This document shows, one piece after another, positions 7,051-14,392 of a stretch of 14,392 nt of DNA. Each line of letters begins with the position of its first letter. The first letter of the stretch is position 1. This stretch comes from an uncultured Prevotella sp. (lineage in GTDB: Bacteria > Bacteroidota > Bacteroidia > Bacteroidales > Bacteroidaceae). Below the pieces are notes generated by a model that was given only the letters and a program-made list of their open reading frames with translations, had not been told where the DNA came from and did not search any database. Where the stretch lies: contig CAKMOD010000111.1 in NCBI GenBank assembly GCA_927910885.1, positions 1-14,392 of the forward strand. The letters are read 5' to 3'. The position numbers and the translations under genes were made by a program.

Positions 7051-7374
7051 TTAGCCTCTAATCATTGTAATAATCATCTTGAACTTCTCAGGTGCATTTA
7101 CAGAGTGAGGTGCACCACTTGGAATGATAAAGCTTTCTCCAGCATTGATTACATGCTTAACATTTTCAACGGTCAGTTCCATCTTTCCATCAACAACCTG
7201 AATGAATGCATCGAATGGTGCTGTATGCTCTGAAAGTCCCTGACCAGCATCGAAGCTAAATAAGGTTACACTTCCTGCATTACTATGTACTAATTCTTTA
7301 CTTACTACACCACCTTCTGCATAGTCAATTACATTGTTTGAAGTGAAAATAACTCCTTTTTCTACCTTAGCCAT
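7051..7374 (-). CDS. Small single-domain cupin protein
   Basis: A 107-residue cupin, the minimal length for one beta-barrel domain. Cupin motif 1 is partly degenerate: 'GLSEHTAPFDAFIQVVDGKMEL' around residues 46-67 keeps one His (H50) of the usual HxH and the Gly after the turn. Motif 2 is clear at residues 79-93: 'GESFIIPSGAPHSVN' with H90. Such proteins often bind a divalent metal and serve as small-molecule-binding, isomerase or dioxygenase-like proteins. Substrate cannot be told. It is cytoplasmic, without signal peptide. The start is well fixed by a strong ribosome-binding site 6 nt upstream and a Bacteroidetes promoter just before. It is convergent with the 126-aa gene and looks monocistronic. 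Confidence 0.9.
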   Translation of the reverse strand: MAKVEKGVIFTSNNVIDYAEGGVVSKELVHSNAGSVTLFSFDAGQGLSEHTAPFDAFIQVVDGKMELTVENVKHVINAGESFIIPSGAPHSVNAPEKFKMIITMIRG

Positions 7375-7380
7375 GTTTTT

Positions 7381-7388
7381 ATCTCCTT
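7381..7388 (-). promoter_or_regulatory. Strong ribosome-binding site of the cupin gene
   Basis: AAGGAGAT on the minus strand, 6 nt before the ATG, is a near-perfect Shine-Dalgarno sequence. It stands out because the other genes here show little or none, as usual in Bacteroidetes. Confidence 0.65.
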
Positions 7389-7434
7389 TATTTAATTTAT
7401 AATACTTTGTTTTATCTTTCTATGATAAGTATAA

Positions 7435-7468
7435 CAAAGTTAGTGCCAAGTTGGAAAGTGGGAACAAA
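7435..7468 (-). promoter_or_regulatory. Promoter of the cupin gene
   Basis: The minus strand has TTTG (7465-7468), 22 nt, then TAACTTTG (7435-7442), both consensus elements. The leader is about 55 nt. Beyond it, 7469-7654 is AT-rich with no recognisable gene. Confidence 0.6.
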
Positions 7469-7654
7469 TGTTACTTTTTAGCTTGTTTGTAGTGTCATAG
7501 ATATTTGTTATTGGAAACTTATTTTATTTATCTGACTTTTAGTGTAATATTGATTTTATTTTCATTCATTTCCATTTCTCTAAAAACTTTTTGAATGCTT
7601 AGTGATACCCAAATATAATTCACATCCTGCATGAGGTATTTTCCCCAGAACATT

Positions 7655-7740
7655 TTTGCTGTCACTACTATCATTTAAAGTAGTTTGCTAATACATTAGC
7701 TTACAGTGAGTTTGCATGTAATGTTAAAAGTGACAGCAAA
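7655..7740. mobile_element. MITE-like element, copy A (86 bp)
   Basis: It is bounded by terminal inverted repeats TTTGCTGTCACT and AGTGACAGCAAA. The whole 86 bp aligns without gaps to the reverse complement of 13411-13495 at about three quarters identity, and similarity ends sharply at the inverted repeats on both sides. No protein is encoded. No clear target duplication is visible. Confidence 0.65.
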
Positions 7741-7826
7741 TTAAAAAATAAAATTATTCTTGTTAGAAGTGTAATAGTTTCTCACTTGTTAGTGATATTT
7801 TATCGGTCTATGAATAGGAAGAATCC

Positions 7827-8818
7827 TTATTTTTCCTTTACGGTAATGTTACGTTTTAATCCTTCAAATTTAACTCGCTTAACTGCTGAGCCTTTAAACA
7901 AACGTTGATATTCTTCTATCGTTAGGTTATGCCATTCCTCTTTACTCATACAGAGAAGCTCTGGTTTAGGTTGGAGAGCTGGTTCTGTATTAGGTGTAGC
8001 AAAGCGATTCCAAGGGCAGGCTGTTTGGCATCGGTCACAACCATAGATTGTATCACCCATGTGTTTTTTGCTTCATCAGATAACTCTCCTCGGTTTTCTA
8101 TCAACTGATATGATAGACAGCGTTCGGCATGGAAATCTTCATTAGGGATAATAGCTCGGGTTGGGCAGGCATCAATACAACGATGGCAGTTCCCACAGCG
8201 GTTAGACATAGGTTCATCATACACATCAACATCAAAGGGTAAGAATATCTCGCCCAAGAAGAACATTGAACCTGCATGTGGAATTATGAGTTGGTGATTA
8301 CGTCCCACCCATCCAAGTCCAGCTTTTTGTGCCCAGTAGCGTTCAAGAACTGGGGCTGTGTCGCAGAAGCAACGTATAGAAGGTTCTTCCCCTTCTTTTT
8401 GTTGGGGGAGTTGCCATCGTTCTGTTATCTGCATAGCTAACTCTCTCATCTTTTGCTTCATCAGGTCATGATAGTCCTGACCTAGTGCATAGGCTGCTAT
8501 CTGGTACTCACCTTCAGGCATTTGTTGAGAGGGGGCATAGTTTAGAGCAAGCGATACGATGCTACGAACACCAGGGACAAGGAGGCGTGGGTCAAGGCGT
8601 TTCTCCAAATAGTTTGTCATATATGCCATTGATGCCTCTTCTCCGTTTTCTAACCATCTCCGATATTTCTGTGCTATTTCTTCGTCAACAGGTGCTGCTT
8701 TTGCTATTCCACAAGCAAAGAATCCCATAGAGCGAGCCAAGGACTTAATTGTTGATGACTGAACAACAGTAGGATTCTCTTTATGCATAATGGGAGTGAA
8801 AGCGTCTATTGATGACAT
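7827..8818 (-). pseudogene. queG: Epoxyqueuosine reductase with one frameshift
   Basis: QueG reduces epoxyqueuosine to queuosine in the tRNA wobble position, using a cobalamin cofactor and two [4Fe-4S] clusters. Frame 1 (8818 to about 8064) holds the DUF1730 domain with the catalytic Asp in 'DTAPVLER' (D153) and the first ferredoxin motif 'CGNCHRCIDACP' (C208, C211, C214, C218), plus C234. The frame then runs on into 40 unrelated residues. The continuation, 'MGDTIYGCDRCQTACPWN' with the second cluster motif, lies in another frame from about 8060 to the stop at 7827. One base is missing in an A6 run (8064-8069). A7 would give a normal protein of 330 residues. The site reads A_AAA_AAC in frame, so -1 slippage would also restore the protein. 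This could be a true mutation, a phase-variable tract, recoding, or a sequencing error. It lies 146 nt downstream of the deacetylase gene on the same strand. Confidence 0.9.
8063..8069 (-). promoter_or_regulatory. A_AAA_AAC slippery heptamer at the queG frame break
   Basis: In the queG frame the codons GCA AAA AAC place A_AAA_AAC exactly in the X_XXY_YYZ phase used for -1 ribosomal frameshifting. A -1 slip gives AAA AAA CAC ATG GGT, which joins the downstream QueG frame with no extra or missing residue. An AGGAGA sequence lies 15 nt upstream. I see no strong stimulatory stem-loop downstream. Confidence 0.4.
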
Positions 8819-8832
8819 AAGATGAGATTAAG

Positions 8833-8871
8833 AGCCTTTTCATGCATCTTACGTTGTAAGTACAAAAGGCT
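8833..8871. terminator. Hairpin between deacetylase gene and queG
   Basis: AGCCTTTT (8833-8840) pairs with AAAAGGCT (8864-8871), and an inner CTTAC/GTAAG stem has a 3-nt loop. There is no T run on the minus strand, so termination is doubtful. It may instead attenuate or protect a shared transcript. Confidence 0.35.
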
Positions 8872-8964
8872 TGGAGAGATAATATTCAATGGTAAAACAC
8901 CATATTACACCAGAAGGTGGTTACCCTTTTATTTCAAATATTATTGAGATATGATAGTTATTTC

Positions 8965-9597
8965 TTAAAAAGTTTCAGCTGGGTCATCAGGGAACACTTT
9001 GAACTCATAGCCTTGATCTTTAAGCCATTGCAATGACTCAGGAAGCGCAGTGCGAAGCTTATCAATACTTTTTAGAGAATCATGGAAGGTAATGATAGAT
9101 CCGTTACGAGTATATTTCTTTATGTTATTTACAACGTCTGCAGCTGTTAACCATTTAGAATAATCGCGTGTTACAAGGTCCCACATTACAACGCGATAGT
9201 TCTGTTTTACCCACCAATATACTGTATGACGTAACCATCCGTGAGGAGGACGAAAGTAAGGGGTTTTGAGTAGGGCATCAGCCTTAGTTACATCTACGGC
9301 ATAGGTTAAAGTCCAGTGCCTGAAAGAACCAAGGTGATGATAAGTATGATTGCCTACCTTATGTCCACGCCGTATCACTTCCTCATAGATTTCAGGATGT
9401 TTCCTTACATTATCAGCAACCATGAAGAACATGGCTTTTGCATTGAATTGGTCAAGTATGTCGAGAATAAGAGGCGTAGCCTCAGGTATTGGTCCATCAT
9501 CAAAGGTGAGATAGACGGAATGGTCGTTCTTATCCATACGCCAAAGAGCGTGTGGATAAAAGATACGTAGCCAGCGTGCAGGTTGTTCTATTAGCAT
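8965..9597 (-). CDS. Polysaccharide deacetylase (NodB family)
   Basis: A 210-residue NodB-homology protein. Such enzymes remove N- or O-acetyl groups from glycans such as peptidoglycan, chitooligosaccharide or exopolysaccharide, using a Asp-His-His metal site. All five motifs are visible: 'TFDDGP' (31-36, with catalytic D33 and metal D34), 'HTYHH' (84-88, metal H84 and H88), 'RPPHG' (116-120), the Asp region 'MWDLVTRD' (138-145), and 'ITFHDS' (169-174, catalytic H172). The catalytic domain fills the protein, and there is no signal peptide or membrane anchor at the ATG, so location and substrate are uncertain. An upstream extension is not supported because the preceding DNA carries a promoter -7 box. 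It is followed by queG, possibly in the same transcript. Confidence 0.93.
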   Translation of the reverse strand: MLIEQPARWLRIFYPHALWRMDKNDHSVYLTFDDGPIPEATPLILDILDQFNAKAMFFMVADNVRKHPEIYEEVIRRGHKVGNHTYHHLGSFRHWTLTYAVDVTKADALLKTPYFRPPHGWLRHTVYWWVKQNYRVVMWDLVTRDYSKWLTAADVVNNIKKYTRNGSIITFHDSLKSIDKLRTALPESLQWLKDQGYEFKVFPDDPAETF

Positions 9598-9626
9598 ATT
9601 ATTCGATACATCCCTAAAGCTCTTCT

Positions 9627-9634
9627 CAAAGATA
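9627..9634 (-). promoter_or_regulatory. Probable -7 element of the deacetylase gene
   Basis: TATCTTTG on the minus strand matches TAnnTTTG, 30 nt before the ATG. No TTTG at the usual distance upstream is seen, so this is a weak call. Confidence 0.35.
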
Positions 9635-9725
9635 GAGAAAGAAGCAGTTTATCCTTTATTCTTACCCAATTCTATCCAACTATTGTATCTATTAGCCAAG
9701 AATCATAGAGGGATAGGATAAAGTA

Positions 9726-9773
9726 AAAAGCCAGAGTTTGGCTGTCTTTTATGACAACCAGATTCTGGCTTTT
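9726..9773 (-). terminator. Terminator of the DUF2723 gene
   Basis: A stem of about 21 bp with a few mismatches or wobbles runs from AAAAGCCAGA... (9726) to ...TTCTGGCTTTT (9773) around a TTTTAT loop, 34 nt after the stop codon. On the minus strand it ends in T5. Confidence 0.85.
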
Positions 9774-9806
9774 AGTTTTAAATATCTGTATAGGATTTCA
9801 ATAATC

Positions 9807-12800
9807 CTACATCAATGCACCACCTCGATTTTCAAATCTTGCAAAGAGATTTTGAAGTTGAGTTGCATGTTTGTTAGCCCATGCATTATCAATCTTTTCA
9901 TTTTCATTGACAAGATTCATCATAATCTGGAAATTCTTCTTACATTCACTCTGTGACATATTGAAGAGACGAGGATTAAGACTCAAATAGTAGTTAACAT
10001 ACTGAAGAGAAATCTTCCACAACTTATCATACATCTTACGTGCCTTAACCTTCTGACCCAGCAATGCGTAAGCACGTGCAATGTCACTTGAACCGCTCAT
10101 GTAGTTGATAGGTACATTATAGTTAGGAATTTCCTTCTCGACCTTCTGCAGTACCTTCAATGCTTTTGCGTTTTCACCCTTTGCAATGAGGTGGAGTGCA
10201 AGCTCAGCCATTTCACGACGGTGTGTATAGCACATACGAGCTACAGTCTCGTCGATGTATATTCCTGGCTTGCTGAGACCGCCCCACTTGAAGCGATTCA
10301 TCATCACATCGTATGTTTTCTCTGTATCGAAATTACGCATGTTTAGCCCAAGTGAGTTTGGATCTGCCATTGTTGAGAATGGAGTGATACGATTAACAAG
10401 GCCTTCCTGAATGAAGTTCTCGCCTAAGTTCATGAAGTTCTCTGCACCAACAGTTACTGCTACATAGAGAGGACGTGTCCAGTTACAGTTAGCAATCATT
10501 TCAAGCATCATTAAGTCATTCTTGTACAATGCTTGTTTTCCTGCCAATGAGATAACCATGCGGTCTGGAATTGAATCACCAGGACGCATCATACCACTGC
10601 GACGTACAGCCTCCTTATCGATAGTCATGTAGATTGTATCGGTTGGGATGACATGTGTCTCAGCATTCTTTGAGCGTACCCAATACTTGAGAATATTCTT
10701 CAGCTCAAATGGGTCGTCACCAAACTGTGCCTTTGCAGAGGCTGGGTCCTGCTGATAGAACTCTCTAATCTGCTGCTTGAACTCTGGTTGAATCTGAACA
10801 TACTCATTTGTACCACTTACATAATCAAGGCGTGGCCATGAGATTGGTACACTTGGTGAGTTGTATGCAGGACGGCGCATTTGATCAATGTACCAGTCTG
10901 TCTGCAGATAAGAAAGGTTGCAGACACGTGTATCCGTGCGTACTCCCTCAACTTCCTGATTGTACCAAAGTGGGAAGGTGTCGTTATCACCATTAGTGAA
11001 GATGATTGGATTACCCTCCTGCTGTAATGAATTAAGGTAGTTCTGACCAAAGTCACGGCAAGTATATCGGCCTGAACGATCGTGGTCGTCCCATGTCTGA
11101 GATGCCATCTGGATAGGAACAAGTAGACAGACAAGTGAAATGACAGATGCAGACAACACTGGTGCAACCTTCAGTTTACGTGCCCAGTCGTAAAGTGCTA
11201 ATACACCTAAACCACACCAGATAGCGTATGCATAGAATGAAGCAGCATAAGCATAGTCACGTTCACGTGGCTGACTTGGTGTCTGATTCAGGTAGATAAC
11301 AATGGCAAGACCAGTCATAAAGAACAAGAAGAAAACAACCCAGAACTGCTGTATACCACGCTTTCCACGCCATGCCTGCCAGAAAAGACCAAGCAGACCG
11401 AGTAATAATGGTAGGCAATAGAATACGTTGTGTCCCTTGTTTGTTTTCAACTCATCTGGTAACAAGTTCTGGTCACCATAGAGAGCATTATCAATAAATG
11501 AGATACCGGTAATCCAGTTACCATGTTCTGGTTCACCATTACCTTGTATATCATTCTGACGTCCTGCAAAGTTCCACATAAAATAGCGCCAGTACATGAA
11601 GTTACACTGGTAAGAAAGGAAGAACTTCATGTTTTCCCATTGAGTAGGTATCTTCACACCATCAACATCATGACCTGTTATACCACCCATCCACTGTTCG
11701 TAGAGACCTGCGTAGCCTGGGTTGTGCATACGTGGGAAGAACATATTCTGCTCAAATACCTGTGTTGCCTTATGACGAACAATGAAGTAAGAGTCTTTCT
11801 CGTCTTTAGACGCTTTCTCCTTACGCTCATAGACCGGAGCACCCTCATCAAACTTATAGTGCATACCGTCTTCTGCAACAGCAGGCTGACTTGAATATGC
11901 CTGTCCGTAAAGCAATGGACGGTCACCATACTGATCACGACTCAGATAACTACCCAAAGTAAAGATATCCTCAGGTGAGTTCTGGTCCATTGGTGGGTTT
12001 GCTGTTGAACGAATAACGATTACAGCGTACGAAGAATAGCCGATAAACAACATCAGCATACAAAGTAGGGCAGTGTTCTTTATACGTGAAGAAACAAGTG
12101 CTACACGCTGTTTCTTACCATCCTTGTTAAATGGACGCTGCCACTGGAGCAATACATAAACAATAGCAAGTACAACAATACCTGTAAAGAATGCTGTCCA
12201 GCCATAGCCATAGAAAGGTATACCAATCAGTGCAAAAGCAGCTAAGAAAGCTATATTCTGACGGTGTGAACTCTTATCTTGATATGTCTCATAAATACCC
12301 CAAACAAAAGAAGCGATTAGTAAAGCTATATATACTATCGTACCTGTGTTGAATGGCATACCAAGTGTGTTAGTAAAGAATAGCTCAAACCAGCCACCTA
12401 CAGTGATAATACCTGGAACAACACCATAGAGAACGGCTGCAACGAGGATTACTGAGAGGAGCAATGCAAAGAGTGAACCCTTCAAGTTTGCATCTGGCAC
12501 CTTTTTATAATAGTAAACCAATGCGATAGCTGGAATACAAAGGAGGTTGAGCAGGTGCACACCAATGGATAAACCTGTCATATAGGTAATCAGTATCAAC
12601 CAACGGTCAGAATGAGGTTTGTCTGCATTATCTTCCCATTTCAATATAAGCCAGAATACAACTGCTGTAAAGGCTGATGAATAGGCATATACCTCGCCCT
12701 CAACTGCTGAGAACCAGAAAGTGTCACTGAAAGTATAAATCAGTGCACCAACAAGGCCTGCACCTTCGATGGCGATAGTTTTTGCAAGTGAAGGAGTTTC

Positions 12801-13127
12801 ACCATCACGCACAATCAGTCTACGTGAGAGGTGGGTAATGGTCCAAAACAGGAACATGATACACGTTGCAGAAAGCAATGCGCTCATTGTATTGACCATG
12901 CGTGCTACCTCTGTTGGGTCGCTTGCAAAATGTGAGAAGAGATTGGCTGTAAGCATGAAGAACGGTGCCCCAGGAGGATGTCCAATCTCCAGTTTATAGC
13001 CTGTTGTAATGAATTCGGGACAGTCCCAGAAACTGGCTGTCGGTTCAATTGTGGAACAATAAACGAAAGCTGCAATAAAGAATGCAAGCCATCCGACGAT
13101 ATTGTCCACCAGTCTGAATTGTTTCAT
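9807..13127 (-). CDS. DUF2723 membrane protein, GT-C / protein O-mannosyltransferase-like
   Basis: An 1106-residue polytopic membrane protein of the DUF2723 type widespread in Bacteroidetes. The first half is a run of about a dozen hydrophobic helices in GT-C fold style. Its first periplasmic loop carries the acidic motif 'SFWDCPEF' (D35, E38), the position where GT-C enzymes keep their catalytic or metal acid, followed by 'GHPPGAPFF'. A second helix group lies near residues 560-670. It ends in a large soluble domain, with TPR-like helices near the C-terminus ('AKALKVLQKVEKEIPNY', 'ARAYALLGQKVKARKMY'). Relatives are annotated as O-mannosyltransferase-like; by analogy it would move a lipid-linked sugar to a protein or lipid on the outer face of the inner membrane. 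Acceptor and sugar are unknown. The ATG at 13127 directly precedes the first helix. It has its own promoter box and terminator, so it is monocistronic. Confidence 0.9.
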   Translation of the reverse strand: MKQFRLVDNIVGWLAFFIAAFVYCSTIEPTASFWDCPEFITTGYKLEIGHPPGAPFFMLTANLFSHFASDPTEVARMVNTMSALLSATCIMFLFWTITHLSRRLIVRDGETPSLAKTIAIEGAGLVGALIYTFSDTFWFSAVEGEVYAYSSAFTAVVFWLILKWEDNADKPHSDRWLILITYMTGLSIGVHLLNLLCIPAIALVYYYKKVPDANLKGSLFALLLSVILVAAVLYGVVPGIITVGGWFELFFTNTLGMPFNTGTIVYIALLIASFVWGIYETYQDKSSHRQNIAFLAAFALIGIPFYGYGWTAFFTGIVVLAIVYVLLQWQRPFNKDGKKQRVALVSSRIKNTALLCMLMLFIGYSSYAVIVIRSTANPPMDQNSPEDIFTLGSYLSRDQYGDRPLLYGQAYSSQPAVAEDGMHYKFDEGAPVYERKEKASKDEKDSYFIVRHKATQVFEQNMFFPRMHNPGYAGLYEQWMGGITGHDVDGVKIPTQWENMKFFLSYQCNFMYWRYFMWNFAGRQNDIQGNGEPEHGNWITGISFIDNALYGDQNLLPDELKTNKGHNVFYCLPLLLGLLGLFWQAWRGKRGIQQFWVVFFLFFMTGLAIVIYLNQTPSQPRERDYAYAASFYAYAIWCGLGVLALYDWARKLKVAPVLSASVISLVCLLVPIQMASQTWDDHDRSGRYTCRDFGQNYLNSLQQEGNPIIFTNGDNDTFPLWYNQEVEGVRTDTRVCNLSYLQTDWYIDQMRRPAYNSPSVPISWPRLDYVSGTNEYVQIQPEFKQQIREFYQQDPASAKAQFGDDPFELKNILKYWVRSKNAETHVIPTDTIYMTIDKEAVRRSGMMRPGDSIPDRMVISLAGKQALYKNDLMMLEMIANCNWTRPLYVAVTVGAENFMNLGENFIQEGLVNRITPFSTMADPNSLGLNMRNFDTEKTYDVMMNRFKWGGLSKPGIYIDETVARMCYTHRREMAELALHLIAKGENAKALKVLQKVEKEIPNYNVPINYMSGSSDIARAYALLGQKVKARKMYDKLWKISLQYVNYYLSLNPRLFNMSQSECKKNFQIMMNLVNENEKIDNAWANKHATQLQNLFARFENRGGALM

Positions 13128-13410
13128 TTATACGATTAGAATTTACTGTCTACTCATCTTTCTCGGATAAGCAGAGATATTTATTTCGAAATAATCACTG
13201 CAAAGATAATAATATTAATCAAAACAACATAAAGAGAGTGGAGAAATTATAGTAAAATGTGATGAAAAGAACATGACTAACGTTTGGAATTGACTTTATT
13301 TGCTTGGGTTAAAGCATAAAGATAAGATTATGTAAATGTGTTTTTTGAAGTTTTACACTCGAATAGAAAGATTATTTTACACATCTTACAAGAGTATTTT
13401 TTATTTTAAG
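13128..13410. other. AT-rich leader and spacer without genes
   Basis: It contains a TATCTTTG box on the minus strand (13201-13208), a good -7 element for the DUF2723 gene about 75 nt away, with no matching TTTG at the right distance. The rest is AT-rich with no open frame or structure that I can support. Confidence 0.4.
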
Positions 13411-13495
13411 TTGCTGTCACTTTTAACATTTTATGTAATACCACTGTAAACTAATAAGTTATATGATGATTTTGGATGACAGTAGTGACAGTAAA
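13411..13495. mobile_element. MITE-like element, copy B (inverted relative to copy A)
   Basis: It starts TTGCTGTCACTTTTAACAT and ends AGTAGTGACAGTAAAA, so the ends are inverted repeats of about 10-12 bp. Its reverse complement aligns with 7655-7740 along the full length, best at both ends. It has no coding capacity of its own. Confidence 0.65.
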
Positions 13496-13624
13496 ATTAA
13501 TTTTAGAGAAATACTTTGTTCTCTGAATACAGAAGTTGGGCGCATTAAAGTGCATTCGGTTAATATGGATATACCAATAAGTTTTAGGGAAGCGCAAATG
13601 ATTGTGTTTAAGAAGGATGATTAA
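13463..13624 (+). CDS. Small open frame starting inside MITE copy B (53 aa), possibly a gene fragment
   Basis: The frame opens with ATGATG inside the repeat, passes through its end (encoding DDSSDSK) and continues as 'INFREILCSLNTEVGRIKV' and 'SVNMDIPISFREAQMIVFKK' to a TAA at 13622-13624. The part outside the repeat has protein-like composition. It is unrelated to the flank of copy A, whose frame after DSSDSK reads differently. It may be the 3' end of a gene whose front was replaced by the repeat, or chance. I do not recognise it. Confidence 0.25.
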   Translation: MMILDDSSDSKINFREILCSLNTEVGRIKVHSVNMDIPISFREAQMIVFKKDD

Positions 13625-13709
13625 ACTATTCGAAAGTTTGAGATGAGTATTCATTCTTTTACATCTTGATATAAGTTTGCATATAGAAACTTTAAAATAC
13701 TTGTAGTGT

Positions 13710-13780
13710 TGCTTAGCACATATTGTGCTGTTGGTAAGCACCATTGGTGCGAAGTACTAACACCATTGGGATGGAGTACT
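13710..13780. repeat. Three-unit palindrome array, 22-bp period (copy B)
   Basis: The 11-bp units CACATATTGTG (13717), CACCATTGGTG (13739) and a degenerate CACCATTGGGA (13761) again start exactly 22 bp apart. Positions 13710-13750 are the inverted counterpart of 4650-4690. AGTACT occurs on both sides of the third unit. Confidence 0.7.
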
Positions 13781-13786
13781 TTTCAC

Positions 13787-14098
13787 TTAGCTATAAGTTG
13801 TCAAATTGGACTGGAGTGATAAAAAAACAAAGGGTATGGTTGTCTTGCTGTCAAAGGATGCACGAAGTAGCAGTTTGTAGCCCAATACACATCTGCCTCT
13901 TACATGATTGAAAACACGACTAATACCCTGCATTCTCACGCTATTCTCCCCAAGCATGGTGTCATCTATAATAAAAGGCGAGATAACAAGTGACTGATGC
14001 CAAACTTGCCAAAAAGATGAAATAAATCATCACTCATTCGAGTTTTTAACACTCAAGAGTTTGGATAACTCGCTTATTTTCTTTATTTTTGCTTCCAT
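13787..14098 (-). pseudogene. DDE transposase remnant with internal deletion and frameshift
   Basis: Read from the ATG at 14098, the minus strand gives 'MEAKIKKISELSKLLSV', then TGA stops. In the next frame it continues 'MSDDLFHLFGKFGISHLLSRL', then returns to the first frame with 'FIIDDTMLGENSVRMQGISRVFNHV' (here in two adjoining parts) and 'VLGYKLL', ending at a TAA (13787-13789). The 'IDDT...G.sRV..H......LGyK.L' pattern is the first catalytic-Asp region of IS4/IS701-like DDE transposases. The product would be about 100 residues against several hundred in intact enzymes, with a large piece missing between the N-terminal block and the DDT motif and everything after it lost. The exact IS family is uncertain. 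It is clearly non-functional. Confidence 0.7.
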
Positions 14099-14216
14099 AA
14101 TAGTTTTGTTGTCTTGTCTTTAAAATTAGTTGTTTAGCATTACTAATTTACAAAGAAAATTCGACAAACTGTTTTTCTATCTTATTTATTAGGGTGGGAA
14201 ACTTTAGCAACTAATT

Positions 14217-14392
14217 ATGAAGAAAAAACTTCTAAGTGTTGGTATTGCATTCTGTTCAATAGTGGCAATATCCTTAGCTGCTCTAAATGGGAGGGTAAAG
14301 TCTTATTCTGGAGTTAGCCTGGCTAATCTTGTAAGTACGACTGAGGTGAATGCAGAGTGTGCACAAGGCTCAGACTGGTTTGCAAGCGGAAA
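14217..14392 (+). CDS. Small exported peptide, possibly NVEALA-type (3' end outside window)
   Basis: The frame starts with MKKKLLSV and a hydrophobic segment (about residues 7-23, 'GIAFCSIVAISLAAL'), a signal peptide or anchor. A 'VSLANLVSTTEVNAECAQG' stretch follows around residues 34-52. The order (Lys-rich start, hydrophobic core, short spacer, then an SLAN..E.NAE-like motif and Cys residues) resembles the NVEALA family of small Bacteroidetes exported peptides. The motif is not an exact match. The window edge cuts the gene after 58 codons. An AT-rich leader precedes it; no consensus promoter is clear. Confidence 0.6.
   Translation, partial: MKKKLLSVGIAFCSIVAISLAALNGRVKSYSGVSLANLVSTTEVNAECAQGSDWFASG

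Noticed and set aside
7782..7795. TCACT-TGTT-AGTGA hairpin downstream of queG
   Set aside because: The stem is only 5 bp with no T run on the minus strand, too weak to call a terminator.
10808..13087. Open frames of 60-123 aa on both strands inside the DUF2723 gene
   Set aside because: They are shadows of one continuous 1106-codon membrane-protein frame.
13451..13744. Minus-strand open frame of 97 aa
   Set aside because: It runs through MITE copy B and one palindrome array and has spacer-like composition rich in His, Ile, Asn and Lys. The plus-strand frame in the same place looks more protein-like.

Overview
The window looks like chromosome of a Bacteroidota member, most likely Prevotella or a close relative. 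Reasons: moderately AT-rich DNA, Bacteroidetes-type promoters (TTTG, about 19-22 nt, then TAnnTTTG) in front of several genes, mostly weak or absent Shine-Dalgarno sites, and typical family content (an M64 peptidase, a DUF2723 membrane glycosyltransferase, an IS1182-like transposase N-terminus of the Prevotella/Bacteroides type). The genus is inferred from remembered family resemblance; no search was run.

Layout. Positions 1-2690 are accessory DNA. They hold a truncated IS1182-like transposase, two intact genes of unknown function on the minus strand, and a heavily decayed tyrosine recombinase whose stop overlaps the start of the next gene (ATGA). The integrase remnant begins just beyond the 3' end of a two-gene tRNA operon (Thr-CGT, then Gly-CCC; 2693-2841), which is the usual geometry of a tRNA-targeted island. 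Positions 3058-4607 are a self-contained unit: promoter, secreted M64 zinc peptidase, terminator. glyA (minus) and a small conserved unknown gene (plus) diverge from a compact promoter region at 6225-6282. A cupin gene, a frameshifted queG and a NodB-type polysaccharide deacetylase follow, all on the minus strand. Then comes a long DUF2723 (GT-C, protein O-mannosyltransferase-like) gene at 9807-13127. The right end (13128-14392) is repeat-rich, carries a wrecked DDE transposase, and finishes with the start of a small exported peptide gene cut by the window edge.

The housekeeping genes do not form one pathway: glyA serves one-carbon metabolism, queG finishes tRNA queuosine, and the deacetylase and DUF2723 protein concern glycans. 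The most unusual content is between the genes. It includes an in-frame A_AAA_AAC heptamer exactly where queG loses its frame, two arrays of 11-bp palindromes phased every 22 bp, a pair of about 86-bp MITE-like elements with TTTGCTGTCACT ends, and an inverted field of degenerate 8-bp repeats between two convergent genes.
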